The position numbers and the translations under genes are program-made. Positions 35,100 through 45,474 of a DNA stretch of 64,000 nucleotides are shown piece by piece. The notes below the pieces were generated by a model, which was not told the DNA's origin, made no database searches, and saw nothing but the letters and a program-made list of their open reading frames with translations. This DNA is from Beijerinckia mobilis (GTDB taxonomy: Bacteria; Pseudomonadota; Alphaproteobacteria; Rhizobiales; Beijerinckiaceae): positions 1 through 64,000 of the forward strand of contig NZ_JQJH01000010.1 in NCBI RefSeq assembly GCF_000745425.1. The letters are read 5' to 3'. Each line of letters starts with the position of its first letter. The first letter of the stretch is position 1.

Positions 35100-35957
35100 A
35101 TGCTCCGTCTCTTCAGAAGCCGAACGCCTGTTTCGGCCGATCCGGATTTTCTTGAACTCACCCATGAGGGTGAGAGGCTGCGCATCGCCCTCAAACGGTC
35201 GGCTGGAGCGCGGCGTCTGACATTGCGCGTGCGCTCCGCGAACCGGGATGTGGTGCTGACCATGCCGGCGCATAGCGCCTTGAAAGATGCGCGGCTTTTC
35301 GCCGAGAGTCATGCGCCCTGGATTCAGGCGCGGCTCAGGCGTCTACCGCCGCTGGTCCCCCTGCTGCCGGGGTCGATCCTGCCCCTGCGGGGTCTGCCGC
35401 ATCTGATTTCCGCCAGTAACGAGCGGAACAAGGGGTCCGTGTGGCTGATGCCCTGTTCTGACACGCCGGAGAATAATGATGAAGCCCTGCGCCCGGCGGG
35501 TGCCCAGCTGGCGTATCCTCACCGTGCGAATGTTCAATTTCCAGCTTTATCATCGACGGGCATTCATGGGATCGTCTGCGTCACTGGCGAGCCGGCGCAT
35601 CACGAGCGGCGGGTGCGCGATTTTCTTGTGCGTCTGGCGCGTGCCGATATCGAGGCTGCCGTCGCGCGGCATGCCGCTGTTCTTGGCCGGGCGCCGACAC
35701 GGATCACCTTGCGGGATACGACAAGCCGCTGGGGCTCCTGCTCGGCCAAGGGATGCCTGAATTTCTCCTGGCGATTGATTCTCGCTCCTTCCTATGTCCT
35801 TGATTATCTTGCGGCGCATGAAGTCTCGCATTTGCGCCATATGAATCATTCCGAGGCCTTCTGGCATCAGGTCGGCGATCTGTGCCCAAATGTGCGGGTG
35901 GCGGAAAGCTGGCTCAAGGCGCATGGCAGCGGCCTCATGCGCTATGGACGAGAGTGA
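35100..35957 (+). CDS. YgjP-like (DUF45/M48-type) zinc metallopeptidase
   Basis: 285 residues. The C-terminal half (about 180-283) carries the family landmarks: DTTSRWGSCSAKGCLNFSWRL (described; residues about 203-223), then AAHEVSHLRHMNHSEAFW with the zinc motif HEVSH and the third ligand His in the following helix. The N-terminal half resembles the substrate-binding part (ARRLTLRVRSANRDVVLTMP). A 50-residue loop between halves is longer than in compact homologues. Substrate unknown. Single gene, convergent with hrpB. Confidence 0.88.
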   Translation: MLRLFRSRTPVSADPDFLELTHEGERLRIALKRSAGARRLTLRVRSANRDVVLTMPAHSALKDARLFAESHAPWIQARLRRLPPLVPLLPGSILPLRGLPHLISASNERNKGSVWLMPCSDTPENNDEALRPAGAQLAYPHRANVQFPALSSTGIHGIVCVTGEPAHHERRVRDFLVRLARADIEAAVARHAAVLGRAPTRITLRDTTSRWGSCSAKGCLNFSWRLILAPSYVLDYLAAHEVSHLRHMNHSEAFWHQVGDLCPNVRVAESWLKAHGSGLMRYGRE

Positions 35958-36036
35958 ATCAGACCATGGATCGGCTTCGTTCCATGGAGCCGATGCTTTC
36001 GGCGGACAAGCTGCGTTTTGCCTTTGCGCTTGAAAA

Positions 36037-38556
36037 TCAAACCGGACGTGGCTTGGCGCGGGTGGTTGGCAAGGCTTTCGCCGGATCGTCGGGCCAGGAA
36101 TGGCGGGGATAGCGGCCTTTCATCTCGCTTTTCACCGAGGACCATGAGCCTTTCCAGAAGCCCGGGAGGTCGCGGGTGATCTGGATCGGCCGGCTGGCGG
36201 GCGAAAGCAGATGCAGGATGACGGGCACTTTCCCGCCCGCCAAGGCCGGATGATCGGCAAGCCCGTAGAATTCCTGAACCCTGGCCGCCAGCACCGGGCC
36301 TTCTTCCGTATAGTCGAGCGCGATGCGTGATCCGGCCGGTGTCGTTATATGAGTTGGCGCCTCGGCATCGAGCCGTTGCTGCTGGGCGTAGGTGAGTAGA
36401 CTTTTCAGCGCGGCATCAAGATCCTCGGCCTGGAGCTCGGCGAGCGAAGTCTTGCCTTCGAGATAGGGGCCGAGCCATTGCGCAATCTCCCGGCCTAATG
36501 CCTCGTCTGAAAGGTCCGGCCAATCGCTGAAGTGTTCGTTGCGCGCGAGAAACAAGACCCGATCGCGCCATTGCGCCACGGCCTTGCCCCAGGGAAGACG
36601 CCAAAGACCGAGCGTGGCGATGCCTTCGGCGAGAAGCGCGCCGCTAGCCAATTCACGCGGGAAAGGCAGGTTGCGTTCGGACAGAATGAGAGCGCCAAAC
36701 CGGCGGCGTCCTCTCGTCTGCAACGCGGCGCGGGAAGAATCGAAGAAAATTTCTTCCTTCGTTTCGATCTGGTCCGGGAATAGTGCGACGATATCCTCCT
36801 CCGTCAACACCGAGGCGAGGAGAATTCTTTGGCGCGCCGCCTGGCCTGTCAGTTCGCCAATGGCGAGATAGGGGCTTTGCGCCAGTGGATCGGTGGGGTC
36901 CAGCTCGGCGCCACGGCCGTTGGCCATCAGGAAGCCGCCGGTCCTGTCGCGCGCCTTGGCGATGCGATCGGGAAAGGCGAGCGCCAGCAGTTTGGGCGCC
37001 GCAACGCTGATGGCTCCGGCAAGCGGCGCGGTTTCGGCGCCAGCCTGTCGCAGAAAGGATTGGACCAGCCGACGGGCTTCCGCTGCGCGTGGGGAACGGT
37101 CGCGCCGGAAAGTCTCGAGTCGTGAGCTGAGATCGGTGCTCGTGCCGCCAAGACCGCGTTCAACGAGAAGAACCGCGATTTCCGCCGCCGCCTGAGCTTC
37201 GCCGCGCTCTGTCGCGGCAACGATCATGGCGGCGAGACGCGGGGGTAAGGCCAGCCGGGCGATCGCATGGCCTTTGGAGGTGAGATAATCCGCCTCGTCG
37301 AGAGCGCCGATCTCGCGCAGCAGAATGCGCGCTTCCTGCACGGCCGGCTTTGGCGGCTGATCGAGCCATGCGAGCCGCGAGGGGTCTCGAACCCCCCAGA
37401 CCGCGAGGTCGAGGATCAGACTGGAAAGATCGGCTGCCGCTATTTCCGGCGTCGCGAAGGCAGGAAGCGAACCCGTCGCCACTTCCTCCCATAAGCGGTA
37501 GCAAACCCCTGGCTCGGTACGGCCAGCGCGTCCGCGTCGCTGATCGGCGGAGGCTCTTGAAACACGGCGTGTTTCAAGACGGGTCAGACCGAGGCCCGGT
37601 TCAAAGCAGGGGATCCTTGCGAGCCCGGAATCGATGACGACCCGTACCCCTTCGATGGTCAAGGAGGTCTCGGCAATCGAGGTAGCCAGAACAATCTTGC
37701 GCCGCCCGGGCAGGGCCGGGGCGATTGCTTCCTCCTGCTGCGCTTTATCGGCTGCTGAAAACAGCCCAATCACGGCGACGGCGGGATCGGCGATCCTTTC
37801 AACCAGCCGGTCACGGACCCGCGTGATTTCCGCCTGACCGGGGAGAAAAGCAAGGATCGACCCTTTTTCTTCCGCGAGCCCGCGGAGGATGGCGCGGGTC
37901 ATGGCATCCTCGATTCGCTCATTCGGATCGCGTCCGAGATAATGCGTCACGACCGGAAAGGCGCGGCCCTCACTCTCGATGATGGGTGCCTGCCCGAGGA
38001 GGGCCGCGACGCGCGCGCCATCGACCGTCGCCGACATGACGAGGAGCCGCAGTTCCTCGCAAAGGGCCGATTGGGCGTCGATTGCCAGCGCCAAACCAAG
38101 ATCGGCATCGAGAGAACGTTCGTGGAACTCATCGAAAATCACCGCACCTATGCCCTCAAGCCCGGGATCGGCAAGGATCATGCGGCTGAAGACACCTTCG
38201 GTGACGACCTCGATTCGGGTCTTGCCGGAGACCCGTGTTTGCGCGCGCATCCGCAGGCCGATGGTCTCGCCCACGGCCTCGCCTAAAAGGGAAGCCATGC
38301 GCTCCGCCGCCGCGCGTGCGGCCAGCCGACGAGGCTCGATCAGGATAATCTTGTTGGTGCCGAGAAAGACTGTTTTGAGAAGCGCGAGTGGAACGAGTGT
38401 GGTCTTGCCCGCGCCGGGCGGGGCAACAAGGACGGCGTTTTTATCTTGCTCCAGCCGTGTCATCAGGCGGTCGAGGACGTCCTCTATCGGCAGTGATGGA
38501 TTGCCGCCACCCGCCACGGGTTTGGAGAAAGGCTTTGAAACGCGCGGCGATTCCAT
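36037..38556 (-). CDS. hrpB: ATP-dependent RNA helicase HrpB
   Basis: 839-residue DEAH-box helicase. Walker A VAPPGAGKTTLVPLAL, DEAH variant VIFDEFHERSLDADLGL (DEFH), SAT motif LVMSATVDG, and the motif VI region QRRGRAGRTEPGVCYRLW. C-terminal HA2 and HrpB-specific domains end with PVILHLLSPASRPIQITRDLPGFW, the HrpB signature. RNA substrate and role remain poorly defined in bacteria. AGGA lies 9 bases before the ATG. Length is typical. Confidence 0.95.
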   Translation of the reverse strand: MESPRVSKPFSKPVAGGGNPSLPIEDVLDRLMTRLEQDKNAVLVAPPGAGKTTLVPLALLKTVFLGTNKIILIEPRRLAARAAAERMASLLGEAVGETIGLRMRAQTRVSGKTRIEVVTEGVFSRMILADPGLEGIGAVIFDEFHERSLDADLGLALAIDAQSALCEELRLLVMSATVDGARVAALLGQAPIIESEGRAFPVVTHYLGRDPNERIEDAMTRAILRGLAEEKGSILAFLPGQAEITRVRDRLVERIADPAVAVIGLFSAADKAQQEEAIAPALPGRRKIVLATSIAETSLTIEGVRVVIDSGLARIPCFEPGLGLTRLETRRVSRASADQRRGRAGRTEPGVCYRLWEEVATGSLPAFATPEIAAADLSSLILDLAVWGVRDPSRLAWLDQPPKPAVQEARILLREIGALDEADYLTSKGHAIARLALPPRLAAMIVAATERGEAQAAAEIAVLLVERGLGGTSTDLSSRLETFRRDRSPRAAEARRLVQSFLRQAGAETAPLAGAISVAAPKLLALAFPDRIAKARDRTGGFLMANGRGAELDPTDPLAQSPYLAIGELTGQAARQRILLASVLTEEDIVALFPDQIETKEEIFFDSSRAALQTRGRRRFGALILSERNLPFPRELASGALLAEGIATLGLWRLPWGKAVAQWRDRVLFLARNEHFSDWPDLSDEALGREIAQWLGPYLEGKTSLAELQAEDLDAALKSLLTYAQQQRLDAEAPTHITTPAGSRIALDYTEEGPVLAARVQEFYGLADHPALAGGKVPVILHLLSPASRPIQITRDLPGFWKGSWSSVKSEMKGRYPRHSWPDDPAKALPTTRAKPRPV

Positions 38557-38958
38557 CTAAACGCATCCTGCTATTTTGGTGAAAGGCATAGTTGTGCGCA
38601 TTTCCGGGATTTGTTCGGGTAATGCGGCTGATTGCCAGCCGTCTGAAGATCGCCGGGAGATGCCCCGTTGCCTGGAGATGAACGCTGTTTGGGGCGATGC
38701 GCTATCCGGTTGACTGGAACCGTTTGAAGCGGCCGTTGTCTGATCGCAAGGATCGCATTTCAGAAAGACCATGGCTGTTTCAACGAATGCGCCGATGGCT
38801 CTCTTGTGGGCTTGTCTTCGGTTATATGACACAATGAGGGCTGCTAAAGTCACTCTCTGTTTCGGACCCGCATTTTCTTATTCTGCCCTCCGGGCCTGAG
38901 AGGAATCGGCCGACCTCATCGCTATGGCCGCAGGATTGGACTTCGACAAGGATTCACC
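38557..38958. other. Divergent spacer between hrpB and kup
   Basis: 402 bases with no supported gene. It must carry promoters for both helicase and potassium transporter; no riboswitch or operator recognised. Confidence 0.45.
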
Positions 38959-40890
38959 ATGGGGCAGCAGATCGCTCAAGAGCCGGTTTCATTGGAGAGT
39001 TCGGTCCAATGCGCAGTGCCCGTGCCGCCGCAGGCCAAGCATGGAGGGTTCGGCGGTCTCGTACTCGGATCAGTCGGTGTCGTCTATGGCGATATCGGTA
39101 CCAGCCCCCTTTATGCCCTGCGGGAATCGCTCCGACACGTCGAGGAAACAGGTGTCACCGACACAAGTGTGATCGGGACGATTTCCCTGCTCCTTTGGGC
39201 CTTGTTCATCACCGTTACCGCGAAATATGTCCTGTTTCTGATGCAGGCGGATAACAAGGGTGAAGGCGGTATCCTTTCCCTCATGGCCTTGGCACAGAAG
39301 GCGCTCGGCCATCGCGCAGCACCGGTGTTCTTCCTGGGCGTCGCCGGCGCCGCGCTGTTTTCCGGCGACGCGATCATCACGCCGGCAATCTCGGTTCTCT
39401 CCGCTCTCGAAGGCCTTGAAACAGTCGCGCCGCATTTCGAGACTTACATCCTGCCGACCACGGTCGCGATTCTGGTTTCCGTCTTCTGGGTGCAGAGCCA
39501 CGGAACGGCTCGGGTGGCCGCCTTTTTCGGCCCCATCATGGCCCTTTTCTTCGTGACCATCGGTGGCCTCGGCATCATCCATATCGCCGATGCGCCGCGC
39601 GTGCTGCAGGCTTTCGACCCGATCCATGGATTGCGGTTTCTGTTCAGTCACGGTTTGATGGGATTTATGGTGCTCGGTTCCGTCTTCCTGGCGGTGACTG
39701 GCGCCGAGGCTCTCTATGCCGATATGGGCCACTTCGGCCGTAAGCCGATCCAATTTGCCTGGATCTGTTTTGTCCTGCCGGCTCTGAGCCTCAATTATCT
39801 TGGCCAGGGTGCCTTTATCCTTTCCAATCCCAAAGCCATCGAAAATCCCTTCTTCCTGCTGGCGCCCTCTTGGGCTCTCGTACCCCTTGTCATTCTCGCC
39901 ACGCTCGCGACGGTCATCGCGAGTCAGGCGGTCATTACGGGCGCATTCTCTCTCGTCCGTCAGGCGATCCAGCTCGGCCTTCTGCCGCGCATGTTGATCC
40001 TGCACACGTCCGAGACGCAGGAGGGCCAGATCTTCATTCCCCGGCTCAATCGCATCCTGCTCATCGGCGTTCTCCTTCTCGTCTTCGTCTTTAAGAACTC
40101 GAGCGCGTTGGCTTCCGCCTACGGCATTGCCGTGACCTGCACGATGGTGGTGACGACGGCGCTCGCCTTCGTCGTGGTCTGGAAACTGTGGCGATGGCCG
40201 CTTTGGGGAGCCATCCCGTTTGTTGCCGCGTTTCTCGCTATCGATTTTGCATTTCTCACGGCCAATCTGCTCAAGATCGTCGATGGCGGCTGGATACCGC
40301 TCGTGCTTGGCTGCCTGGTGATGGTGATGATGTGGACGTGGGTGCGCGGCACCGCGCTTCTCAACGCCAAATCCCGCCGCGATTCGATTTCTCTGCAGGA
40401 CCTGATCCGCATGCTGGAAAAATCGAAGCCGACACGGGTCAAGGGTACCGCGATTTTCCTCACCAGCACGCCCGAGATCGCGCCATCGGCCTTCATGCAT
40501 AATCTCAAGCACAATAAGGTCGTGCATGAGCGGGTGCTGATCATGTCGGTGCAGACGGAGGATATGCCGCGTGTGGCGCCTTCCAATCGCTACGAGATCG
40601 AGCAATTGTCCGACGATTTTACGCGGGTGATTCTCCATTACGGCTATATGGAGAGCCCGAGGATCCCGGCTGCCCTCGCGATTCTGCGGAAATCGGGCCT
40701 CAAATTCGATATTATGACCACTTCGTTCTTCCTTGGCCGACGGTCCATCAAGCCGGCGCCCAATTCGGCCATGCCCGTCTGGCAGGACAAATTATTCGTC
40801 GCTCTGTCGAAACAGGCGGCCAATGCGACGGACTTTTTCTCGATACCGTCTGATCGCGTGGTGGAGCTGGGCGCGCAAGTTACAATCTGA
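38959..40890 (+). CDS. kup: Low-affinity potassium uptake protein Kup
   Basis: 643 residues, inner membrane. Imports K+ with protons. About twelve helices (50-460) with family motifs GVVYGDIGTSPLYALRE, ADNKGEGGILSLMALAQ and a conserved GAEALYADMGHFG; the C-terminal soluble tail (about 470-643) includes KVVHERVLIMSVQTEDMPRV and FFLGRRSI. AAGGA lies 6 bases before the ATG. Many Hyphomicrobiales carry two or three kup copies; only one is in this window. Followed by mutS on the same strand after 104 bases. Confidence 0.96.
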   Translation: MGQQIAQEPVSLESSVQCAVPVPPQAKHGGFGGLVLGSVGVVYGDIGTSPLYALRESLRHVEETGVTDTSVIGTISLLLWALFITVTAKYVLFLMQADNKGEGGILSLMALAQKALGHRAAPVFFLGVAGAALFSGDAIITPAISVLSALEGLETVAPHFETYILPTTVAILVSVFWVQSHGTARVAAFFGPIMALFFVTIGGLGIIHIADAPRVLQAFDPIHGLRFLFSHGLMGFMVLGSVFLAVTGAEALYADMGHFGRKPIQFAWICFVLPALSLNYLGQGAFILSNPKAIENPFFLLAPSWALVPLVILATLATVIASQAVITGAFSLVRQAIQLGLLPRMLILHTSETQEGQIFIPRLNRILLIGVLLLVFVFKNSSALASAYGIAVTCTMVVTTALAFVVVWKLWRWPLWGAIPFVAAFLAIDFAFLTANLLKIVDGGWIPLVLGCLVMVMMWTWVRGTALLNAKSRRDSISLQDLIRMLEKSKPTRVKGTAIFLTSTPEIAPSAFMHNLKHNKVVHERVLIMSVQTEDMPRVAPSNRYEIEQLSDDFTRVILHYGYMESPRIPAALAILRKSGLKFDIMTTSFFLGRRSIKPAPNSAMPVWQDKLFVALSKQAANATDFFSIPSDRVVELGAQVTI

Positions 40891-40994
40891 CGGTACCATC
40901 CGACGCGCTAAAAATTCTGAAGGAATGCGGTTTATCCACGCCGGAAATGCCACCGGGCCGTGCATGGGTGCTGGCGCTTTGCTAGACTGCGCCA

Positions 40995-43847
40995 ATGCCC
41001 AAATCCATCCTCGCCACCCAGCAAAAACAGGATCATTCCGTCTCTCCGGACCCCGCGCCGGCCGCCAAAGTGTCGCCGATGATGGCCCAATATGGGGAGA
41101 TCAAGGCCGGCTATCCGGATGTGCTCCTGTTCTACCGCATGGGGGATTTCTACGAACTGTTCTTCGAGGATGCGGAGCGGGCAGCGAGCGCCCTCAACAT
41201 CGTTCTCACCAAGCGCGGACGCCATCTGGGCGAAGATATTCCCATGTGCGGCGTGCCCGTGGAGCGCGCCGAGGATTATCTTGCGCGGCTGATCGCCAAG
41301 GGCTTCAAGGTCGCGGTCTGTGAGCAGACGGAGGATCCGGCCGAAGCGAGAAAGCGCGGCGGCAAATCCGTCGTCCGGCGCGAAGTCGTCCGGCTCGTCA
41401 CCCCGGGGACCTTGACCGAGGATTCCCTGCTTGATCCGCGCCGGTCAAATTGCCTCCTTGCCATCGTCCCGGCGGCGTCTCCGGGTGGCTCGGCAGCTTC
41501 CAAAGGAGCGGGCAGGAAGGCGCCAGACGACGAAATTTATGGCCTTGCCGCAGTCGATATATCGACCGGTTCCTTTTCCGTCCTCGAAGTCGACGGGCTA
41601 TTTCTTGCTGCTGAACTGGCCCGTGTCGAACCGGCCGAAATCATTGCGCCGGATGCATTGTGCCAGTCGCCATTGCTGCGGCAGCTGGAGCGGCAGGTGA
41701 CGCTGACACCCCTTGGTTCCCGTCTTGACGATGAGGTCTCGGCGGAGCGGCGCATCCGGGAATTCTATGGACTGGCGACGCTCGACGGCCTTGCCGCCTT
41801 CACCAGTGCCGAAAAAGGCGCTGCCGCTGCAGCTTTGTTCTATATCGAGCGCACCCAGTGCGGCGTGACGCCGATGCTCGCCACGCCTGGTCGGCTCGCC
41901 CGTTCCGCGCATATGGAAATCGATGCCGCGACGCGGGCCAATCTTGAGCTCACTCAGACACTTTCCGGCCGGCGTGAGGGATCTCTGCTCGATATCCTCG
42001 ACCAGACGGTGACCTCGGCGGGTGGCCGTCTTTTGGCCGAACGACTGGTGGCGCCGCTGACCGACCCACAGGCTATTGAGAAGCGGCTTGCGACGCTTGA
42101 TATGCTGATCGCTGAAACGCGGCTTGCCGAAGACCTGCAGACCCTTCTCAAATCCGTGCCGGATCTCGCGCGCGCTTTGGGCAGGCTCGGTCTCGGCCGT
42201 GGCGGGCCGCGCGATCTCGCAAGCCTTCGCGATGCGTTGGCCAATGCCAGTGTGGTTGGTGAGAGACTTGGAAGCATGAATGGGCTTCCGCAGGAGCTGA
42301 CGGAGGCAGCGCGAGCCTGTCGCGCGATCGATAACAGCCTCATTCTTTCCTTGCGGGAGGCGTTGGCGGAAAGCCTGCCGCTCAACCGGCGCGACGGTAA
42401 TTTCATACGCGTGGGATTTGATGCCGAGCTCGATGCCCACCGCAGCCTGCGCGATGAAAGCCGGCAGGTCATCGCGGCGCTGCAGGCGCGTTATTGCGAA
42501 TTGGCGGAAGTCCGGCAGCTCAAGGTCAAGCATAATAATTTTCTCGGCTTCTTCCTGGAGGTTCCGCAGGCGCAGGGCGAAAGGCTGCTGCAGCCGCCCT
42601 TCGACAAGATCTTCAATCACCGTCAGACCATGGCTGACGCCATGCGTTTTTCGACCGCCGAACTCGCGGAACTGGAAGCAAAGATCTCGGGTGCTGCCGA
42701 GGCCGCGCTCGCGCGTGAAAACGCTATTTTCGACCGGCTGGCGGCGGCCATCCTGGCCTGCGCCGATCCTATCCGCTCTGTGGGCTTTGCTCTCGCGACC
42801 ATTGATGTTGGCGTCGCGCTGGCGCTGCTTGCGCGCCGCAATGGCTGGAGACGGCCGAAGATCGATAGCTCGCTCGCTTTCGAAATTGAGGGCGCAAGAC
42901 ATCCTGTCGTCGAGGCCGCCTTGAAGGGGCAGGGCAGGCCATTCATCGCCAATGACTGCCGCCTGACCGCCGATCATGAGAACATGCTTTTTGAATGCCT
43001 GGGCGAGGATCTGGCGGTTCCTCCGGGAGGAGCCGGCCGTATAGCCATCGTCACCGGTCCGAATATGGGTGGCAAATCGACCTATCTGCGTCAGAACGCT
43101 CTTATCGCCATTCTGGGGCAGATGGGTGCCTATGTGCCGGCGCAATCCGCGCATATCGGGATCGTCGATCGCTTGTTCTCGCGGGTCGGCGCGGCGGATG
43201 ATCTGGCGCGCGGACGTTCGACCTTCATGGTCGAAATGGTTGAGACGGCGGCCATCCTCAATCAGGCAACGCCCCGGTCGCTCGTCATTCTCGATGAAAT
43301 CGGACGCGGTACTGCTACGTTCGACGGATTGGCGATCGCCGTTGCGGTCGTCGAATATCTGCACGAGACGAATCGCTCACGAACCTTGTTCGCCACCCAT
43401 TTCGGTGAGGTCACGGCACTCGCGAGACGATTGTCGCGCCTCGTCAATCTCACCGTGCGCGTCGTCGAGGGAAAGGGCGATCTCATCTTTCTACATGAAA
43501 TCATCCACGGGACGGCGGATCGCTCTCACGGCATTCAAGTCGCGAAACTCGCTGGCCTGCCAAAACCGGTTTTAGTGCGAGCAAAACAACTTCTCGTCGA
43601 TCTGGAAGCGGGAGAGCGGCGCGCTGAGGCGGAACGGCTGGTTGCTGAAATGCCGCTCTTCGCCGGTCTGGCCACGACGTCTCAGGAAGAGGATGCGGCG
43701 CCGGTAGAAGACTCAAGCGGCCGTTCATACGAAACGAATGGCCCCGTCCTCGAAGCGCTCGACGAGCTCGATCCCGACAGGATGAGCCCGCGCGAGGCGA
43801 TGGATGCGCTCTATCATTTGAAAAGTCTGCGCGCGCGGCAGGTATAA
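40995..43847 (+). CDS. mutS: DNA mismatch repair protein MutS
   Basis: 950 residues. Recognises mismatches and recruits MutL. Mismatch-binding domain near the N-terminus with YRMGDFYELFFEDA (the FxE-type motif, Phe inserting at the mismatch), connector, lever and clamp domains, then the ATPase (about 690-900): Walker A VTGPNMGGKSTYLRQNAL, signature region GRSTFMVEMVETA, Walker B LVILDEIGRGTATFDGLAI and the His of the ATHF motif. The C-terminal tail carries a short helix for tetramer contacts. About 50-90 residues longer than E. coli MutS, as in other alphaproteobacteria. The ribosome site is weak. Confidence 0.98.
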   Translation: MPKSILATQQKQDHSVSPDPAPAAKVSPMMAQYGEIKAGYPDVLLFYRMGDFYELFFEDAERAASALNIVLTKRGRHLGEDIPMCGVPVERAEDYLARLIAKGFKVAVCEQTEDPAEARKRGGKSVVRREVVRLVTPGTLTEDSLLDPRRSNCLLAIVPAASPGGSAASKGAGRKAPDDEIYGLAAVDISTGSFSVLEVDGLFLAAELARVEPAEIIAPDALCQSPLLRQLERQVTLTPLGSRLDDEVSAERRIREFYGLATLDGLAAFTSAEKGAAAAALFYIERTQCGVTPMLATPGRLARSAHMEIDAATRANLELTQTLSGRREGSLLDILDQTVTSAGGRLLAERLVAPLTDPQAIEKRLATLDMLIAETRLAEDLQTLLKSVPDLARALGRLGLGRGGPRDLASLRDALANASVVGERLGSMNGLPQELTEAARACRAIDNSLILSLREALAESLPLNRRDGNFIRVGFDAELDAHRSLRDESRQVIAALQARYCELAEVRQLKVKHNNFLGFFLEVPQAQGERLLQPPFDKIFNHRQTMADAMRFSTAELAELEAKISGAAEAALARENAIFDRLAAAILACADPIRSVGFALATIDVGVALALLARRNGWRRPKIDSSLAFEIEGARHPVVEAALKGQGRPFIANDCRLTADHENMLFECLGEDLAVPPGGAGRIAIVTGPNMGGKSTYLRQNALIAILGQMGAYVPAQSAHIGIVDRLFSRVGAADDLARGRSTFMVEMVETAAILNQATPRSLVILDEIGRGTATFDGLAIAVAVVEYLHETNRSRTLFATHFGEVTALARRLSRLVNLTVRVVEGKGDLIFLHEIIHGTADRSHGIQVAKLAGLPKPVLVRAKQLLVDLEAGERRAEAERLVAEMPLFAGLATTSQEEDAAPVEDSSGRSYETNGPVLEALDELDPDRMSPREAMDALYHLKSLRARQV

Positions 43848-43886
43848 TCTGCCGCGTAACAGGAACGAACTCAGGGAGGAAACGTA

Positions 43887-44192
43887 ATGTATGATATGGC
43901 TAATCTGAAGAAACTCGATGGGCTGGCGAAGAATGCGCCTTCCGCCTGGGAAGGCTATCTCGCCTTTGACAAGGCGGCGATGGCGGAAGGCGCCATCCCG
44001 GTGAAATACAAGGAACTGATTGCGCTTGCAGTGGCCTTGACGACGCAATGCCCCTATTGCCTTGAAGTCCACAAAAAGGGTGCCGAGAAAGCTGGCGCGA
44101 CGCAGCAGGAAATCGCCGAAACGGTTTTCATCGCCATGGCGTTGCGGGCGGGAGCCGCGCTCACCCATGGCACGCATATCGTTCAGGAGTGA
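43887..44192 (+). CDS. Carboxymuconolactone decarboxylase/AhpD-family protein
   Basis: 101 residues. One CMD domain with the redox pair and His of the AhpD type: TTQCPYCLEVHKKGAEKAGAT (described; CPYC at about 53-56, His at 60). Expected thiol-dependent peroxidase or disulfide-reductase activity, with partner unknown; no ahpC is adjacent. GGGAGGA lies 6 bases before the ATG. It follows mutS by 39 bases and may be cotranscribed. Confidence 0.9.
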   Translation: MYDMANLKKLDGLAKNAPSAWEGYLAFDKAAMAEGAIPVKYKELIALAVALTTQCPYCLEVHKKGAEKAGATQQEIAETVFIAMALRAGAALTHGTHIVQE

Positions 44193-44280
44193 GGCTTTCC
44201 GCCGGATGCGCTAATACCAAGTCTCAATGAGAATGACTTATTGATACTTGATCCCCGTGATGGTGGTTTTCCGCCGAATT

Positions 44281-44310
44281 TTCTTGGTCCCAACAGGTTG
44301 GGGCCAAGAA
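44281..44310. terminator. Hairpin between convergent genes
   Basis: 12-bp inverted repeat TTCTTGGTCCCA/TGGGGCCAAGAA (one G-T pair) with a 6-base loop, midway between the CMD gene and hrcA, which converge. Suited to ending both transcripts, though it has no long T-run on either side. Confidence 0.6.
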
Positions 44311-44373
44311 GAGGTGGTCCAAGGTGTATGCGGCATCTGTTTTTGAAAAAACGATAGCGTCCGGTGCTTCGTG

Positions 44374-45474
44374 CTACCGTGACTGCAGCATCCGCATGAT
44401 CAATTTCGATGTGTAATCGACCATGGGCACGATGCGAGCATAATTGAGCCTTGTCGGGCCGATGACACCGATAACGCCGACGATATGTTGCTGCCCGTCG
44501 TGAAACGGTGCGGCAATGGTCGAGGAGCCGGAGAGAGAGAATAATTTATTCTCTGATCCGATGAAAATCCGCACGCCTTCTCCCCCCTCCGCGCGGCTCA
44601 ACAGGTCGATGACATCCTTTTTGGTCTCGAGATCCGCGAAAAGCAGCCGGATGCGTTCGAGTTCCTCGAGCGCAGTTAAATCTTCCAGTAGATTGGCGTG
44701 GCCGCGTACAATCAATTGCGGCTCCTGGCCGGAACATTCGGCCCAGCTTGCGAGGCCGGCATCGATGAGCCGGGCAGTCAATTCACCCAGTTCCGCTTCG
44801 ACGGCCTTGCGCGATGCCTCTATTTCCACGCCCACTTCCTGCAGCGTCCGCCCGCGTATGCGCTCATTGAGATAATTGCTGGCTTCCGTCAGGGCGGAAG
44901 GGGGCAGGCCGGCGGGAATCTGGACGATGCGGTTTTCGACGGAGCCTTCTTCTGCGACCAGCACGGCAAGGGCGCGTTCGGGTTCAAGACGCACGAATTC
45001 TATATGTTTGAGCCGCGCATTTTCCTTGGTCGTCAGGACAAGCCCCGCGCCACGGGTCAAGCCGGACAGCATCATCATGGCGTCACCGAGAAGGTCCTCG
45101 AGCGTCCTGTCGCCGGCGGCGACATTGATCTGTGCTTCGATATGGGCCCTCTCCGCCTCGCCAATGTCGCCGACTTCAAGAAGCGCATCGACGAAAAAAC
45201 GCAGACCAATTTCGGTCGGCAGGCGTCCGGCGCTGGTGTGAGGCGCATAGATCAGGCCGAGCGATTCCAGATCCTGCATGACATTGCGTACGGAAGCAGG
45301 GGAGAGCGGGATCTGGAGAAGCTTCGCCAGTTGACGTGAGCCAACCGGTTCTCCAGTGGCGAGATAGGACTCGACGAGGTGACGGAAAATCTCGCGCGAC
45401 CGTTCGTTCAGCGTGCCGAGAGCGGTCGTGTTCGGAAATAGCGAAAAATGCGGCGGATCGAAGGAAATGGCCAT
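44374..45474 (-). CDS. hrcA: Heat-inducible transcription repressor HrcA
   Basis: 366 residues. Represses chaperone genes by binding the CIRCE element. N-terminal winged helix (about 20-95): [32 protein letters not shown] and [39 protein letters not shown] (described in part), then a GAF-like core and a dimerisation domain ending with [20 protein letters not shown]. Start taken at 45474 (MAISFDPPH); 12 more codons are open upstream. grpE, often next, is not adjacent. I found no CIRCE sequence in its own upstream region. Confidence 0.95.
   Translation of the reverse strand: MAISFDPPHFSLFPNTTALGTLNERSREIFRHLVESYLATGEPVGSRQLAKLLQIPLSPASVRNVMQDLESLGLIYAPHTSAGRLPTEIGLRFFVDALLEVGDIGEAERAHIEAQINVAAGDRTLEDLLGDAMMMLSGLTRGAGLVLTTKENARLKHIEFVRLEPERALAVLVAEEGSVENRIVQIPAGLPPSALTEASNYLNERIRGRTLQEVGVEIEASRKAVEAELGELTARLIDAGLASWAECSGQEPQLIVRGHANLLEDLTALEELERIRLLFADLETKKDVIDLLSRAEGGEGVRIFIGSENKLFSLSGSSTIAAPFHDGQQHIVGVIGVIGPTRLNYARIVPMVDYTSKLIMRMLQSR

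Noticed and set aside
39070-40638. 522-codon open frame on the minus strand opposite kup
   Set aside because: It is the antisense shadow of a clear Kup transporter. Its product is a His/Arg/Asp-rich, low-complexity sequence with no fold likeness.
41598-43364. 588-codon minus-strand open frame opposite mutS
   Set aside because: MutS motifs on the plus strand are complete. The antisense product is an artefact of GC-rich third positions.
8004-44224. 13-base match (GACTTGGTATTAG at 8004 and its complement at 44212)
   Set aside because: A 13-base coincidence on either strand is expected by chance many times in 64 kb, and the flanks do not match.
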